Part shown: piece after piece, positions 1 through 8,262 of the stretch
How the letters are laid out: each line of letters opens with the position of its first letter
How positions within the stretch are numbered: position 1 is the stretch's first letter
NCBI RefSeq assembly: GCF_019459225.1
Contig: NZ_JAIAZY010000012.1
Location: 31,911 to 95,910 of the forward strand
DNA from: Bacillus sp. IITD106
Lineage (GTDB): Bacteria > Bacillota > Bacilli > Bacillales > Bacillaceae_C
DNA length: 64,000 bases
Direction of reading: 5' to 3'
Notes under the pieces: model-generated
What the model was told of the DNA's origin: nothing
Database searches by the model: none
What the model saw: the letters and a program-made list of their open reading frames with translations, nothing else
Translations under genes and position numbers: made by a program

Positions 1-837
1 CGAACCATCTCCGATTTAACAAATGCACATGACACAAAAGAAATAATCGGCATCGGAGTAGGAATGCATGGCGCTGTTGATGTGGAAAAGGGGACAAGTT
101 TATTTGCACCTGGTTTAAATTTGAGGGATATTCCTATAAAAAAATCACTGGAAATGGAATATGAAGTTCCCGTCATCGTTGACAATGACGTCAGGGCTAT
201 GGCCTTCGGCGAATATTGGTTTACAGATGAAAAAAAAGACGAGAACATCGTCACTGTAAATATCGGAAATGGAGTCGGAGCAGGCATTGTTTTGAACGGA
301 AAAATCTTTCACGGCAAGTCCGATTTAGCCGGTGAAATTGGACATATGACGATTGATTTACATGGAAGAACTTGTTCGTGCGGAAATATTGGCTGCTGGC
401 AGACACTTATTTCAGGTCCAGCTATAGCGGAGGCGGCTGTAAGAAGGATAGAGTTGAGTTCAAAGAGCATGCTTACTGATATGGTTGATGGCGTTTTGCG
501 GAGAGTAGAAGGAAAAACTGTGTATGAGGCGGCTAGTAGAGGTGATGCACTCTCTATAGAGATTTTAGAAAAAACGGGAGAATACATTGGAATTGGATTA
601 ACAAATTTAATCCATATATTAAACCCAGCGAAAATCATTATCGGCGGCGGAGTGGCAAGTGCAAGTCCAATTATTTTGCCAAAAATAAAAGAAACGATCG
701 CACAAAGAGGTCTAACTCAACAAGCAAAAGCAACTCCTATTTTTTGTTCTAATCTAGGATCATACGGAACCGCTCTAGGGGCATCTGCTCTAGTTCTTGG
801 CGAAATTTTTGAAGGGGATATTTCGGTTGTCGATTAA
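1..837 (+). CDS. ROK family protein, probable XylR/NagC-type sugar repressor (5' end outside window)
   Basis: Open from the first base in this frame, so the gene starts upstream of the window; the ATG at 64 is internal. What remains is the sugar-kinase-like ROK domain: a glycine-rich segment (IIGIGVGMHG), the DNDVRAMAFGE region, and the family's Cys-rich zinc site (CSCGNIGCWQ) near residue 120 of the visible part. The C-terminal GGGVASASP segment is also typical. In this family the sugar-binding domain is joined either to an N-terminal winged helix (repressors) or to nothing (glucokinases). The missing N-terminus prevents a firm choice, but a repressor is more likely in this sugar-utilisation context. 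A 51-bp repeat array begins 40 bp after the stop codon. Confidence 0.8.
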   Translation, partial: RTISDLTNAHDTKEIIGIGVGMHGAVDVEKGTSLFAPGLNLRDIPIKKSLEMEYEVPVIVDNDVRAMAFGEYWFTDEKKDENIVTVNIGNGVGAGIVLNGKIFHGKSDLAGEIGHMTIDLHGRTCSCGNIGCWQTLISGPAIAEAAVRRIELSSKSMLTDMVDGVLRRVEGKTVYEAASRGDALSIEILEKTGEYIGIGLTNLIHILNPAKIIIGGGVASASPIILPKIKETIAQRGLTQQAKATPIFCSNLGSYGTALGASALVLGEIFEGDISVVD

Positions 838-877
838 TTTTTTGGCTTTAATGATAAATGTCGATATACTCTCCAAA

Positions 878-1183
878 GGATTTCAAATATATTCTTGAAT
901 CCCAGCATTATTCGCGATTAACTTTATTGGATTTCAATTTTATTCGTGAATCCCAGCTTAATTCGCGATTAACTCCTTTGGATTTCAATCTTATTCGTGA
1001 ATCCCAGCTTAATTCGCGTTTAACTTCATTGGATTTCAATTTTATTCGTGAATCCCAGCTTAATTCGCGATTTACTTTATTGAATTTCAATCTTATTCGT
1101 GAATCCAGCCTTCATTCGCGATTTACTTCATTGGTTTTCAATTTTATTCGTGAATACCGCCATAATTCGCGATTATATAGTTG
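878..1183. repeat. Tandem array A: six 51-bp units
   Basis: Six head-to-tail units start at 878, 929, 980, 1031, 1082 and 1133, each exactly 51 bp. Units begin GGATTTCAAT and contain ATTCGTGAAT, then about 9 nt later ATTCGCGATT. As RNA these two segments can pair at 9 of 10 positions, so each unit holds one hairpin. Both strands give open frames because 51 is divisible by three, but no ribosome binding site precedes them and I do not call a gene. The array fills the 450-bp gap between the ROK gene and the LysM-M14 gene; 1184-1288 is the remaining leader of the latter. Confidence 0.9.
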
Positions 1184-1288
1184 AGTTATCATATACGCTT
1201 CTTTATTAATACAATAATATGGGATTCTGTCATTTTTCTTATCTTTTCACATACTACTAAATTGATAAAGGTTTTTGGAGGGACGCAA

Positions 1289-2470
1289 ATGGAGATTCAA
1301 GTCCGGTCTGGGGATACTCTTTGGCATTTTAGCCAGTTATTTTTTATTCCGATGGTTCTAATCATTGATTCCAATCCGGGTATAAATCCGAATGCTCTCC
1401 AAGTAGGGCAAACTATAAAAATTCCTGGTTTCACAGAACAATCGTACACAATCCGCTCGGGAGATACGTTTTGGAAAATTGCGCAATCTCATCAATTAAA
1501 TATTGATGCGTTACTTCTTTTGAATCAAAATATGAATCCAAGTCAACTTCAAGTCGGGCAAAAAATTCGCCTTCCATTAAGAGTGACTACATTAACGATG
1601 GATGGCGTGGATCATTACAATTTTCAAAGAATGCAAAATGACATTGAAAAATTACTGGCTATCTATCCTTTCGTAGGAAAAAGAGAAGCGGGAAAAAGTG
1701 TGGACAATTTATCGTTATCCGATTTACGTATAGGAAAAACGAATCGAAAAATCCAAATGAACGCTTCCTTCCACGCAAATGAGTGGATTACGTCACCGAT
1801 TTTAATGAAATTTTTAAATGAATATTTGCTTGCTTTGACGAATGGACAAAATATTAGTGGAGTTTCTGCTTTATCTATTTATGAAAGAACTCAACTATCT
1901 GCTGTTCCGATGGTAAATCCCGATGGAGTAAATCTAGTGTTAAACGGCCCACCTGCGGGAAAACGCGAGGAAGTCATTCGTTTGAATCGGGGGAGCACTG
2001 ACTTTTCAGGATGGAAGGCAAATATTCGTGGTGTCGATTTGAATAAGCAATTTCCTGCAAAATGGGAATTTGAGAAGGAGCGAAAACCTAAAGTACCTGG
2101 GCCAAGAGACTTTCCAGGAACTTCACCATTGTCTGAGCCAGAATCAAAAGCGATGGCCGATCTTGTTAGAAATGAAAGCTTTGCCCAACTTTTAGCATTG
2201 CATACACAGGGCCGGGAAATTTATTGGGGCTACGAAGGGCTTGAACCTCCTGAATCAGAAGTACTCGCCAATGATTTCGCTAGACTGAGTGGATATACAG
2301 CAGTCCGCTACGTCGATAGCTTTGTCGGCTATAAAGATTGGTTCATTCAAGATTTTCGCAGACCAGGATTTACTATTGAACTTGGACTTGGCCAAAACCC
2401 TCTTCCCATTTCACAATTTGACGAAATTTATGCTCACGTAAAACCATTGTTAGTTCGAGCACTAATTTAA
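1289..2470 (+). CDS. LysM-M14 peptidase, gamma-D-glutamyl-L-diamino acid endopeptidase type (YqgT-like)
   Basis: 393 aa. The start is the ATG at 1289, 5 nt after GGAGGG at 1278-1283; the 36-codon upstream extension has no ribosome binding site. Two LysM motifs (IQVRSGDTLWHFSQ, YTIRSGDTFWKIAQ) occupy about residues 1-95 and bind peptidoglycan. A zinc carboxypeptidase M14 domain follows: the HxxE zinc pair lies in FHANEWIT, the third zinc ligand is probably the His of LLALHTQG, and the catalytic Glu is in FTIELGLGQNP. This matches the spore-associated endopeptidase I of Bacillus, which cleaves the gamma-D-Glu bond of the stem peptide. There is no classical signal peptide, as in YqgT. The gene appears monocistronic. 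Confidence 0.9.
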   Translation: MEIQVRSGDTLWHFSQLFFIPMVLIIDSNPGINPNALQVGQTIKIPGFTEQSYTIRSGDTFWKIAQSHQLNIDALLLLNQNMNPSQLQVGQKIRLPLRVTTLTMDGVDHYNFQRMQNDIEKLLAIYPFVGKREAGKSVDNLSLSDLRIGKTNRKIQMNASFHANEWITSPILMKFLNEYLLALTNGQNISGVSALSIYERTQLSAVPMVNPDGVNLVLNGPPAGKREEVIRLNRGSTDFSGWKANIRGVDLNKQFPAKWEFEKERKPKVPGPRDFPGTSPLSEPESKAMADLVRNESFAQLLALHTQGREIYWGYEGLEPPESEVLANDFARLSGYTAVRYVDSFVGYKDWFIQDFRRPGFTIELGLGQNPLPISQFDEIYAHVKPLLVRALI

Positions 2471-2509
2471 GAGTATTCACGTTTTTGAGGATTTTTTTGT
2501 AAAAAAAAA

Positions 2510-2542
2510 GAGAAAGGACAGACTCATTAAGTCTATCCTCTC
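2510..2542 (-). terminator. Rho-independent terminator of the yjcZ-like gene
   Basis: A hairpin (GAGAAAGGACAGACT paired with the AGTCTATCCTCTC arm) is followed on the minus strand by a run of eight or more T (2502-2509). It lies just after the stop of the 33-aa gene. Confidence 0.8.
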
Positions 2543-2553
2543 CCTTAAGCATT

Positions 2554-2655
2554 TTAATAGTAACCTCCGCCAACAAATGCTGTCCCAACAATAATCAACA
2601 AGATAAACAGGACAACAATTAGTGCGAAGCCAGATCCATGTCCGCCTCCACTCAT
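2554..2655 (-). CDS. yjcZ: YjcZ-family sporulation micropeptide
   Basis: 33 aa. The ATG at 2655 is preceded by AAGGGGGTG, a strong ribosome binding site. The peptide starts [17 protein letters not shown] and ends [10 protein letters not shown]: a Gly-rich head, one membrane helix of about 20 residues and a Gly-Tyr tail. This is the layout of the tiny transmembrane sporulation proteins of Bacillus (YjcZ/SscA type), found in spore coat or forespore membranes. A terminator follows. It is oriented toward the 3' end of the LysM-M14 peptidase gene. Several paralogues are usual per genome, so the exact orthologue is uncertain, but family membership is clear. Confidence 0.85.
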   Translation of the reverse strand: MSGGGHGSGFALIVVLFILLIIVGTAFVGGGYY

Positions 2656-2840
2656 AAGGTTACACCCCCTTTTTATCGGGATGATTTATCTTATGAGAAA
2701 TAACTAATATAGGAGTGGACATTCACTTAGACTTTTGAATCATTCTAAGCTATTTTATTATATTCAAATAAAAGGACTGGCCACTTAATCGCAAAATGTA
2801 TCAAGTATTGGGATAAGGTTTGTTTGCAATGAAAAAAGGA

Positions 2841-3788
2841 TTAAACATGTGACACAATCAACTTGGCTTTCCCATTAAGTTCAAAATCTCCGACTCCAGC
2901 TGGCAATATAAAGTGATCGCCTTTTTTCACAGGATACTCCTTTTTACCAATCGACAATGCAGCTTCTCCTTCAAGAACGCTGAAAAGCATGAACGGTTGA
3001 TCTTGTTTAAATTGAGCAACCCCATCTATGTCCCATTTATACACCGTAAAGTATTCTGAATCCACAAATTTAGTCATAACCGCTCCAGAAATGTTCCTTA
3101 CTTCAGGAGAAACATCAGCAACACGATGAGGAATCGTTGAAACATCAATTGATTTTTCAATATGAAGTTCACGCGGCTTGCCATCTTGTCCAGGGCGATC
3201 GTAATCATATAATCGATATGTAGTATCTGAGCTTTGCTGTGTTTCAAGGACAAGCGTCCCTTCCCCTAAAGCATGGATCGTTCCGCTTGGGACATAAAAG
3301 AAATCGCCTGGTTTGATTTTTACCCGTTGCAGCAACTCGTCCCACTGATTTTTCTCAATCATCGATACGAAATCTTCTTTCGTTTGTGCGGTATGTCCGT
3401 AAATCAGTTCCGCTCCTTCTTTGCAATCGATAATATACCAGCATTCCGTTTTCCCAAGCTCTCCGTTTTCGTGCGCATTCGCATACTCATCATTTGGATG
3501 TACTTGAACAGATAAGTCAGCATTTGCATCTAAAATTTTCGTCAATAACGGAAACACTTGCGATTGCTGATTGCCAAATAACTCAGCATGATTTTCCCAA
3601 AGCTCTATCAATGTTTTACCTGCAAATTCTCCATTTTTTACAACGGAGGGACCGTTTGGATGAGCAGAAATCGCCCAGCATTCTCCTGTATGATCATTCG
3701 GAATATCATAGCCAAATTTCTCTTTTAATGCCGTGCCTCCCCAAATCCGCTCCTGAAAAACCGGTTCCAAAAATAATGGTTCTCTCAT
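2841..3788 (-). CDS. manA: Mannose-6-phosphate isomerase, class I
   Basis: 315 aa, the usual length of the Bacillus short type I enzymes. It interconverts mannose 6-phosphate and fructose 6-phosphate in the cytoplasm. The zinc-binding QVHPND motif lies near residue 95, and a cupin core and the RPGQDGKPRELH region of the active site follow. The start ATG at 3788 has GGAAGGA upstream and overlaps the stop of the phosphatase gene by 4 bp, so the two are translationally coupled. It is the last gene of a three-gene set (VanZ, phosphatase, manA). It would channel mannose released by the beta-mannosidase at 12-14 kb into glycolysis, which is an inference from context. Confidence 0.95.
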   Translation of the reverse strand: MREPLFLEPVFQERIWGGTALKEKFGYDIPNDHTGECWAISAHPNGPSVVKNGEFAGKTLIELWENHAELFGNQQSQVFPLLTKILDANADLSVQVHPNDEYANAHENGELGKTECWYIIDCKEGAELIYGHTAQTKEDFVSMIEKNQWDELLQRVKIKPGDFFYVPSGTIHALGEGTLVLETQQSSDTTYRLYDYDRPGQDGKPRELHIEKSIDVSTIPHRVADVSPEVRNISGAVMTKFVDSEYFTVYKWDIDGVAQFKQDQPFMLFSVLEGEAALSIGKKEYPVKKGDHFILPAGVGDFELNGKAKLIVSHV

Positions 3789-4249
3789 GATGTCATTCCT
3801 TCCTTTATTTTCTCCAATAACGCTTGACAGCCTTCTAACACCAGATCATACGTTTCCTGAAAATCACCCGTATAATATGGATCAGGAACATCTGATTTTT
3901 TATTCGTCAAATCGAGGAGTTTCATAATTTTCGGATGTTGAGGCTGACCACATATATCGTAAATATCGCGAATATTCATTTCATCCATTCCAATGATGTA
4001 ATCATATTGTTCAAAATCTTCTTTTGTAAACTGTCTCCCAAGCATCCCTTCAGATGAAATACTATATTCTTCCAGCTTTTTCAATGTCCCTTTATGCGGA
4101 CGGGCACCAACATGCCATGAACTAGTACCAGCGGAATCAACGTGGATTTTTTCATGTAAACTTTCCTTCTTCGCTAAATCTCTAAATACTGCCTCTGCCA
4201 TTGGGGAACGACAAATATTCCCTAGGCAGACAAATAAAACATTAACCAT
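3785..4249 (-). CDS. Low-molecular-weight protein-tyrosine phosphatase (YfkJ-like)
   Basis: 154 aa. The N-terminal P-loop VCLGNICRSPMAE has the family signature C-x5-R followed by Ser, and the general-acid loop DPYYTGDF is near residue 125. It hydrolyses phosphotyrosine in the cytoplasm, and Bacillus members have been linked to stress response. It overlaps the VanZ gene by 8 bp upstream and manA by 4 bp downstream, which indicates a tight operon. The start has AGGAG about 9 nt upstream. Nothing unusual is seen. Confidence 0.93.
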   Translation of the reverse strand: MVNVLFVCLGNICRSPMAEAVFRDLAKKESLHEKIHVDSAGTSSWHVGARPHKGTLKKLEEYSISSEGMLGRQFTKEDFEQYDYIIGMDEMNIRDIYDICGQPQHPKIMKLLDLTNKKSDVPDPYYTGDFQETYDLVLEGCQALLEKIKEGMTS

Positions 4250-4664
4250 TACCTTTTCTCCTCTTTTTATCTTTTTTCATTAAAAATAACTTCATTCCGA
4301 CGAGTGCAATGATAGCGCCTAGCGAATCCAATCCAACATCAAGCACGGCCCCTGTTCGATTCGGGACAAATAGCTGGTGAATTTCATCCGTCGCAGCATA
4401 AAACGTCGTTAACAACCACGCGAATAAAAATCGTTTTCTTTGCAGCCCATTATAAAATAAGATGGCAAGCAAGCCAAAAGCACTTAAATGAACACCTTTG
4501 CGGAACACTACATTCCATAATTCCGCTTCACTTGGAGACAAATGAAATATTTTTTGCAAGATAGACTGCGTATTTCCCCCTGTTGATGAAGGGGAAGCCG
4601 TAGCGATAAAAATAGCTATACACCATGCGATAGCAGCAATAAGCCAATAATATCTTCTATTCAT
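4242..4664 (-). CDS. VanZ family membrane protein
   Basis: 140 aa from the ATG at 4664, which has AAAGGA 7 nt upstream; an ATG two codons earlier is too close to that site. Four hydrophobic segments and the signature TDEIHQLFVPNRTGAVLDVGLDSLG near residues 90-115 identify the VanZ-like family. The tail is basic (KKDKKRRK). VanZ gives low-level teicoplanin resistance in enterococci, but most Bacillus homologues have no assigned role. It is the first gene of the unit with the phosphatase and manA. Confidence 0.85.
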   Translation of the reverse strand: MNRRYYWLIAAIAWCIAIFIATASPSSTGGNTQSILQKIFHLSPSEAELWNVVFRKGVHLSAFGLLAILFYNGLQRKRFLFAWLLTTFYAATDEIHQLFVPNRTGAVLDVGLDSLGAIIALVGMKLFLMKKDKKRRKGNG

Positions 4665-4796
4665 AAACATATCCTTTTACAATATTCTTCTATCATTATA
4701 ACTAATTCACAAAGTGCATGCACTCAACAAAAATATGAATATCGTATACATATCAATTGGCTAGTCCAAAAGAATGAATATCATTAATAAGCATAA

Positions 4797-4826
4797 AGGT
4801 GCGAATCCACTCAGGGACTCGCACCT
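4797..4826. terminator. Hairpin terminator downstream of the MFS gene
   Basis: AGGTGCGA (4797-4804) pairs with TCGCACCT (4819-4826), with an inner TCC/GGA pair. A seven-T run follows on the plus strand and a weak TTTATG on the minus strand. It separates the MFS gene from the VanZ operon. Confidence 0.7.
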
Positions 4827-4835
4827 TTTTTTCTA

Positions 4836-6008
4836 TCAGCATTCTGCTACTTCTACTTTTTTCTGCGTCTTTTCTTTCATCGAAAACAAGATAAATCCTA
4901 CTGTCCCAATAAAGGAACAGACGGCCAATGAAAAATAGAGAGTCGAACCACTAAAAGTGTCAAAAATAAATCCACCTACTGAGGAACCGATAATATTCGT
5001 TATACTAAACGCTATCCCCATAAAAACCATATGGCCAGTTGCCTGCATTTCAACAGGAAGAGCATTATATAAATATTCAATTGCCCCCATATACATAATC
5101 GCAAAACATAATCCGTGCATTACTTGGATTGAAAGTAAAACGGAAGGCTCCGTAACAAACCCAACCATCGTCCATCTAATCGTAAAAAGGAAGCCTGCGA
5201 TAATAATATATTTAATTGGACTTTCCGAGCGGAACCAAAGGAAGCTTGTAATAAAAAGAATGGCTTCACTTAGAACTCCTATAAACCAAAGCCAGCCAAC
5301 AAGCATCTCGTTCCCGCCAATTTCAAACAAATACAAACTTATAAAACTATCATTTACACGATGAGTTAAAAAAATAAAAAAGCTTAATAGAAAGAAAGTG
5401 AGCAATGTTCTATTTTTAAAAAATTGTCCGACCTCTTTAAGGTTTACTTTTTTTGCACCTGAATTAGCATCTTTTAACGTGAAGGATAGTAAGAATGCCA
5501 TTCCCGCGACAATTATCATTGGAATTGCAAGCGACCCTACTCCCATTTTATTAAAATAAAACCCACTTGCTAACGATATGATGGCGAACCCAAAGGAACT
5601 CCAAGACCTAATGGAACCAAACGACACTTTCTCTTCATCCGCTATCCGCTTTGCTAAATTATCCGACAATGGATTCAGCGCCGTAAAGAAAAAGAAAAAG
5701 AAAGATCCTGCCGCAAACAGCCAAGCAAGAGAGCTTAATTGGAATATCCACAAGATTCCTATTAATATACCGATTAGTACAACGATAATGATTTTTTTTA
5801 CGGTCTTAAATTTATCACTCATAAAGCCCCAAACAGGCTGGGCAAAAAGACCGACTGCTGTTCCAAGTGCAAAAAACATTCCAATTGCTGACTTCGATAG
5901 CCCGTTATTTTGAAAATATAGAGGCAAAAAACTAACTACCATTGAACTGATAGCAGCACCAAAAAACAAAAACATCTTAAGAGACAAGAGAGGACTTCTT
6001 CGAAACAT
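4836..6008 (-). CDS. MFS transporter (YwbF-like, 12 membrane helices)
   Basis: 390 aa from the ATG at 6008, which has AAGGAAG about 9 nt upstream; the longer frame would start at a TTG at 6041 without a ribosome binding site. About twelve hydrophobic segments are split by a basic loop near residue 195. The loop between helices 2 and 3 reads GFMSDKFKTVKK, a form of the MFS motif GxxxDRxGRR. It resembles the LacY/nucleoside-permease-like MFS group represented by YwbF in B. subtilis. Substrate is unknown; a sugar is plausible from the family and surroundings. The gene stands alone. Confidence 0.8.
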   Translation of the reverse strand: MFRRSPLLSLKMFLFFGAAISSMVVSFLPLYFQNNGLSKSAIGMFFALGTAVGLFAQPVWGFMSDKFKTVKKIIIVVLIGILIGILWIFQLSSLAWLFAAGSFFFFFFTALNPLSDNLAKRIADEEKVSFGSIRSWSSFGFAIISLASGFYFNKMGVGSLAIPMIIVAGMAFLLSFTLKDANSGAKKVNLKEVGQFFKNRTLLTFFLLSFFIFLTHRVNDSFISLYLFEIGGNEMLVGWLWFIGVLSEAILFITSFLWFRSESPIKYIIIAGFLFTIRWTMVGFVTEPSVLLSIQVMHGLCFAIMYMGAIEYLYNALPVEMQATGHMVFMGIAFSITNIIGSSVGGFIFDTFSGSTLYFSLAVCSFIGTVGFILFSMKEKTQKKVEVAEC

Positions 6009-6178
6009 ATGAGTAAGCTTCCTTTTCATGTTATATTTCAATGATGAATTTTATTTTAAAAATGAAGGAGCCAGCCCTTTAAATGAGGACTGGCCGGTAA
6101 TGGCTACTGTTATAATATACTATTGATTAACATAGTTTGAAAGTACTAAATCAATATTCCAATGGTTTTTCAAATAAA

Positions 6179-6730
6179 TCACTTGCTGGATTCTATCATT
6201 TCGATAAACTTGTCTATTTTATCGTCCAAAAAGCTAAGTGTTGTCTCATCCACTAGTCGACCTGTCTCTTCATCAAATTTCTGTGCTGCAAAATTGACGA
6301 GGACTTCGTTTCCGCCAGGCGGAAGTACCTTTGCCTGAATTCCGGGAGCCGATAATATTTCACGCAAATGTAATTGAGCGCGCACCGTTCCGAGCATTCC
6401 AGTAGAAACACCTAGTGGCATAACAGGCTTCCCTAAAAATACTCTCTTTACTCTCGATGCCCAATCAATAGCGTTCTTTAAAACACCGGGAACTGACCAA
6501 TTGTATTCTGGCGTAATGATAATAACTCCATCCGCCTTTGCAATAGCTTCTTTAAAATCTTTTACAACTTGCGGTGGATTATGTTCTTCATCTTGGTCAA
6601 AAAATGGAAGGTTCCGAATATCAGCAATTTCAATATTCAATTTATCTTTATAGCGTGCCTGCATCGTTTTGGCGAGCTGCATATTATACGATTCTTTTCT
6701 AATACTTCCTACTATTGTAAAAATGTTCAT
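6179..6730 (-). CDS. NADPH-dependent FMN reductase
   Basis: 183 aa flavodoxin-fold protein. The FMN phosphate-binding loop is GSIRKESYNMQLA at the N-terminus, and the second signature, TPEYNWSVPGVLKNAIDW, is near residue 75. Relatives (ChrR/YieF/azoreductase type) reduce quinones, chromate or azo dyes with NAD(P)H through bound FMN in the cytoplasm. It is a single gene between the MFS gene and the germination operon. The ribosome binding site (AGGCGGG) is farther from the ATG than usual. Confidence 0.88.
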   Translation of the reverse strand: MNIFTIVGSIRKESYNMQLAKTMQARYKDKLNIEIADIRNLPFFDQDEEHNPPQVVKDFKEAIAKADGVIIITPEYNWSVPGVLKNAIDWASRVKRVFLGKPVMPLGVSTGMLGTVRAQLHLREILSAPGIQAKVLPPGGNEVLVNFAAQKFDEETGRLVDETTLSFLDDKIDKFIEMIESSK

Positions 6731-6806
6731 TACTTATAAACCCGCCTTTCGCTTAATAACAAAAATCATAAACTAATTTCATTTAGATGCCAATTTATTT
6801 GCTCCA

Positions 6807-7001
6807 TTACCAAAACCAATTTTGATACACCCAATAACCTAGATACAGGAAAACTCCCGCAAGGATATTCGTCCACCCTAAAAATAACGCAAACATTTTT
6901 TCTTTTTTCATTTGAATTTTCTTGAATGTTTTAACATCAATCATTAAGATGAAGATTCCAGTCCCGATTAAAAGAACAATAAAATAAAAAATATAATGCA
7001 A
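6807..7001 (-). CDS. Small two-helix membrane protein, candidate D subunit of the germinant receptor
   Basis: 64 aa starting with TTG at 7001, with AAGGAAGGGA upstream. It has two hydrophobic segments (about residues 3-22 and 38-60) joined by a Lys-rich loop (KTFKKIQMKKEK). It starts 19 bp after gerC and has the same direction, so it is probably the fourth gene of the receptor operon. Several Bacillus receptor operons carry such 55-75 aa, two-helix 'D' genes that modulate germination (for example GerKD). The assignment rests on size, topology and position; sequence similarity was not tested. Confidence 0.6.
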   Translation of the reverse strand: MHYIFYFIVLLIGTGIFILMIDVKTFKKIQMKKEKMFALFLGWTNILAGVFLYLGYWVYQNWFW

Positions 7002-7020
7002 TAGTATCCCTTCCTTTTAT

Positions 7021-8262
7021 CTACTTTGCCCTCATGCCTGTCCTTTCAATTTGTGATTCAACTTTAACGTGAACTTTTAAATCATTTTTATAAATGCGTT
7101 GCCAATCTTCTAATGTTTTTACATTTTTGTCCCAATAAGAAGGATGCTTCGCCCTTATATGCTCCCCGAAACCAAAGATATCTGATTTTTTCTTTTGCAT
7201 TTTTTTAATTAATTTACCAATAGCTTTTGTACATTCCTTATTAAATGTTTTTTCGATTTCTTTTATAATTTTTTGGTTATCTAACGGTATTTTTCCTCGC
7301 TCTTTTTCAGTTATTTCATTTTCATAGCGGATTCTAATCCAAATTTCAGGTTTTCCGTTATGAATGGCTGTTTTAAATTTTGCTCTTCTTTTCATGGCTC
7401 GCACCAATACTTGTTCATCTGTACTAGGAATCGTATAAAATGCTGCATATCCACCTTCGCTTTTTTGTTGAAGGATAGCCATTTGCAGTCCAATCTGAAT
7501 AGGATGGATATATTCTTTCATTTTATCTCCTTTGAAGTATGCAAGTCCTTCAAGGTTAATATTTCCTCCGTGTTTAATTTCTAAATAAGGGAGATAGGCA
7601 TCCTGTCCTTTGCTTGCATGAATGCGCCAAAACACACCTATTGGAGTATTAGGGAACTTTCCTAGTTTCACTGAATTTTCAATCATCGCATTAAGATATA
7701 ATGCAGGCACCCGCTCCAATTCTGGTGCCATCACCATATATTTTGATGCTCTTTCCCTTGAAATAGCTATCCAAGCAGTTCTTCTTACTTCTGATTGTCT
7801 GCGTAAGTAGTCGTTAATGCGATTTACGCCTTTTTTGGCAATTTCCTCACTTAAAATAATGACACGCAAATGTCCTAAAAACAGTTTATCAGATATTTCT
7901 TGCTGAAGATTTGTCATAGCTGCATCAATCGTAGAACCAACAACAGACAGGACCCAAACAGGTTTCTGATCCTCGCCGCCAGTGCCGCCCGTCTGCGGAC
8001 CTAACGGAATACGTCCAGGAACGGCTATTTGTGCGGTCAATCGAATTAAATCTTGATCTTCATCTGCTGTATGTCCTTTAATATTGGTGATTTGTTTTTC
8101 TTCTTCACTTCCGTGTTCCGTTCCGTGATCCATTTTCGCTTTATCAATCGCAATAGCTAATACGGTTGCTCTTTTCTCTATGTCTAAACTATCCCAACAC
8201 CCTGAGAGCATTGGTATGCAGAAAACGATGATGATTTGTAGAGCGAAATGTTTACGAAACAT
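7021..8262 (-). CDS. Spore germination protein, GerC family lipoprotein
   Basis: 413 aa. An N-terminal lipoprotein signal ends in MLSGCWD, so the mature protein starts at Cys and is anchored to the outer face of the inner spore membrane. The Cys-Trp-Asp triad and the following DIEKRATVLAIAID segment are hallmarks of GerAC/GerKC proteins. The start ATG directly follows the gerB stop (TAAATG) and has GGGGGGAAA upstream. A charged insertion (residues 40-70) and a long Lys-rich C-terminal third are visible. It acts with the A and B subunits in germinant sensing. Confidence 0.93.
   Translation of the reverse strand: MFRKHFALQIIIVFCIPMLSGCWDSLDIEKRATVLAIAIDKAKMDHGTEHGSEEEKQITNIKGHTADEDQDLIRLTAQIAVPGRIPLGPQTGGTGGEDQKPVWVLSVVGSTIDAAMTNLQQEISDKLFLGHLRVIILSEEIAKKGVNRINDYLRRQSEVRRTAWIAISRERASKYMVMAPELERVPALYLNAMIENSVKLGKFPNTPIGVFWRIHASKGQDAYLPYLEIKHGGNINLEGLAYFKGDKMKEYIHPIQIGLQMAILQQKSEGGYAAFYTIPSTDEQVLVRAMKRRAKFKTAIHNGKPEIWIRIRYENEITEKERGKIPLDNQKIIKEIEKTFNKECTKAIGKLIKKMQKKKSDIFGFGEHIRAKHPSYWDKNVKTLEDWQRIYKNDLKVHVKVESQIERTGMRAK

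Noticed and set aside
858..1184. Open frames on both strands with 17-residue peptide repeats
   Set aside because: No ribosome binding site, open on both strands, and explained by a 51-bp tandem repeat whose length is divisible by three.
4957..5364. 135-codon open frame opposite the MFS gene
   Set aside because: It is antisense to a clear membrane transporter, with no start signal and no recognisable protein.
6063..6100. Hairpin between the FMN reductase and MFS genes as a terminator
   Set aside because: The stem is interrupted and there is no T run on either strand.
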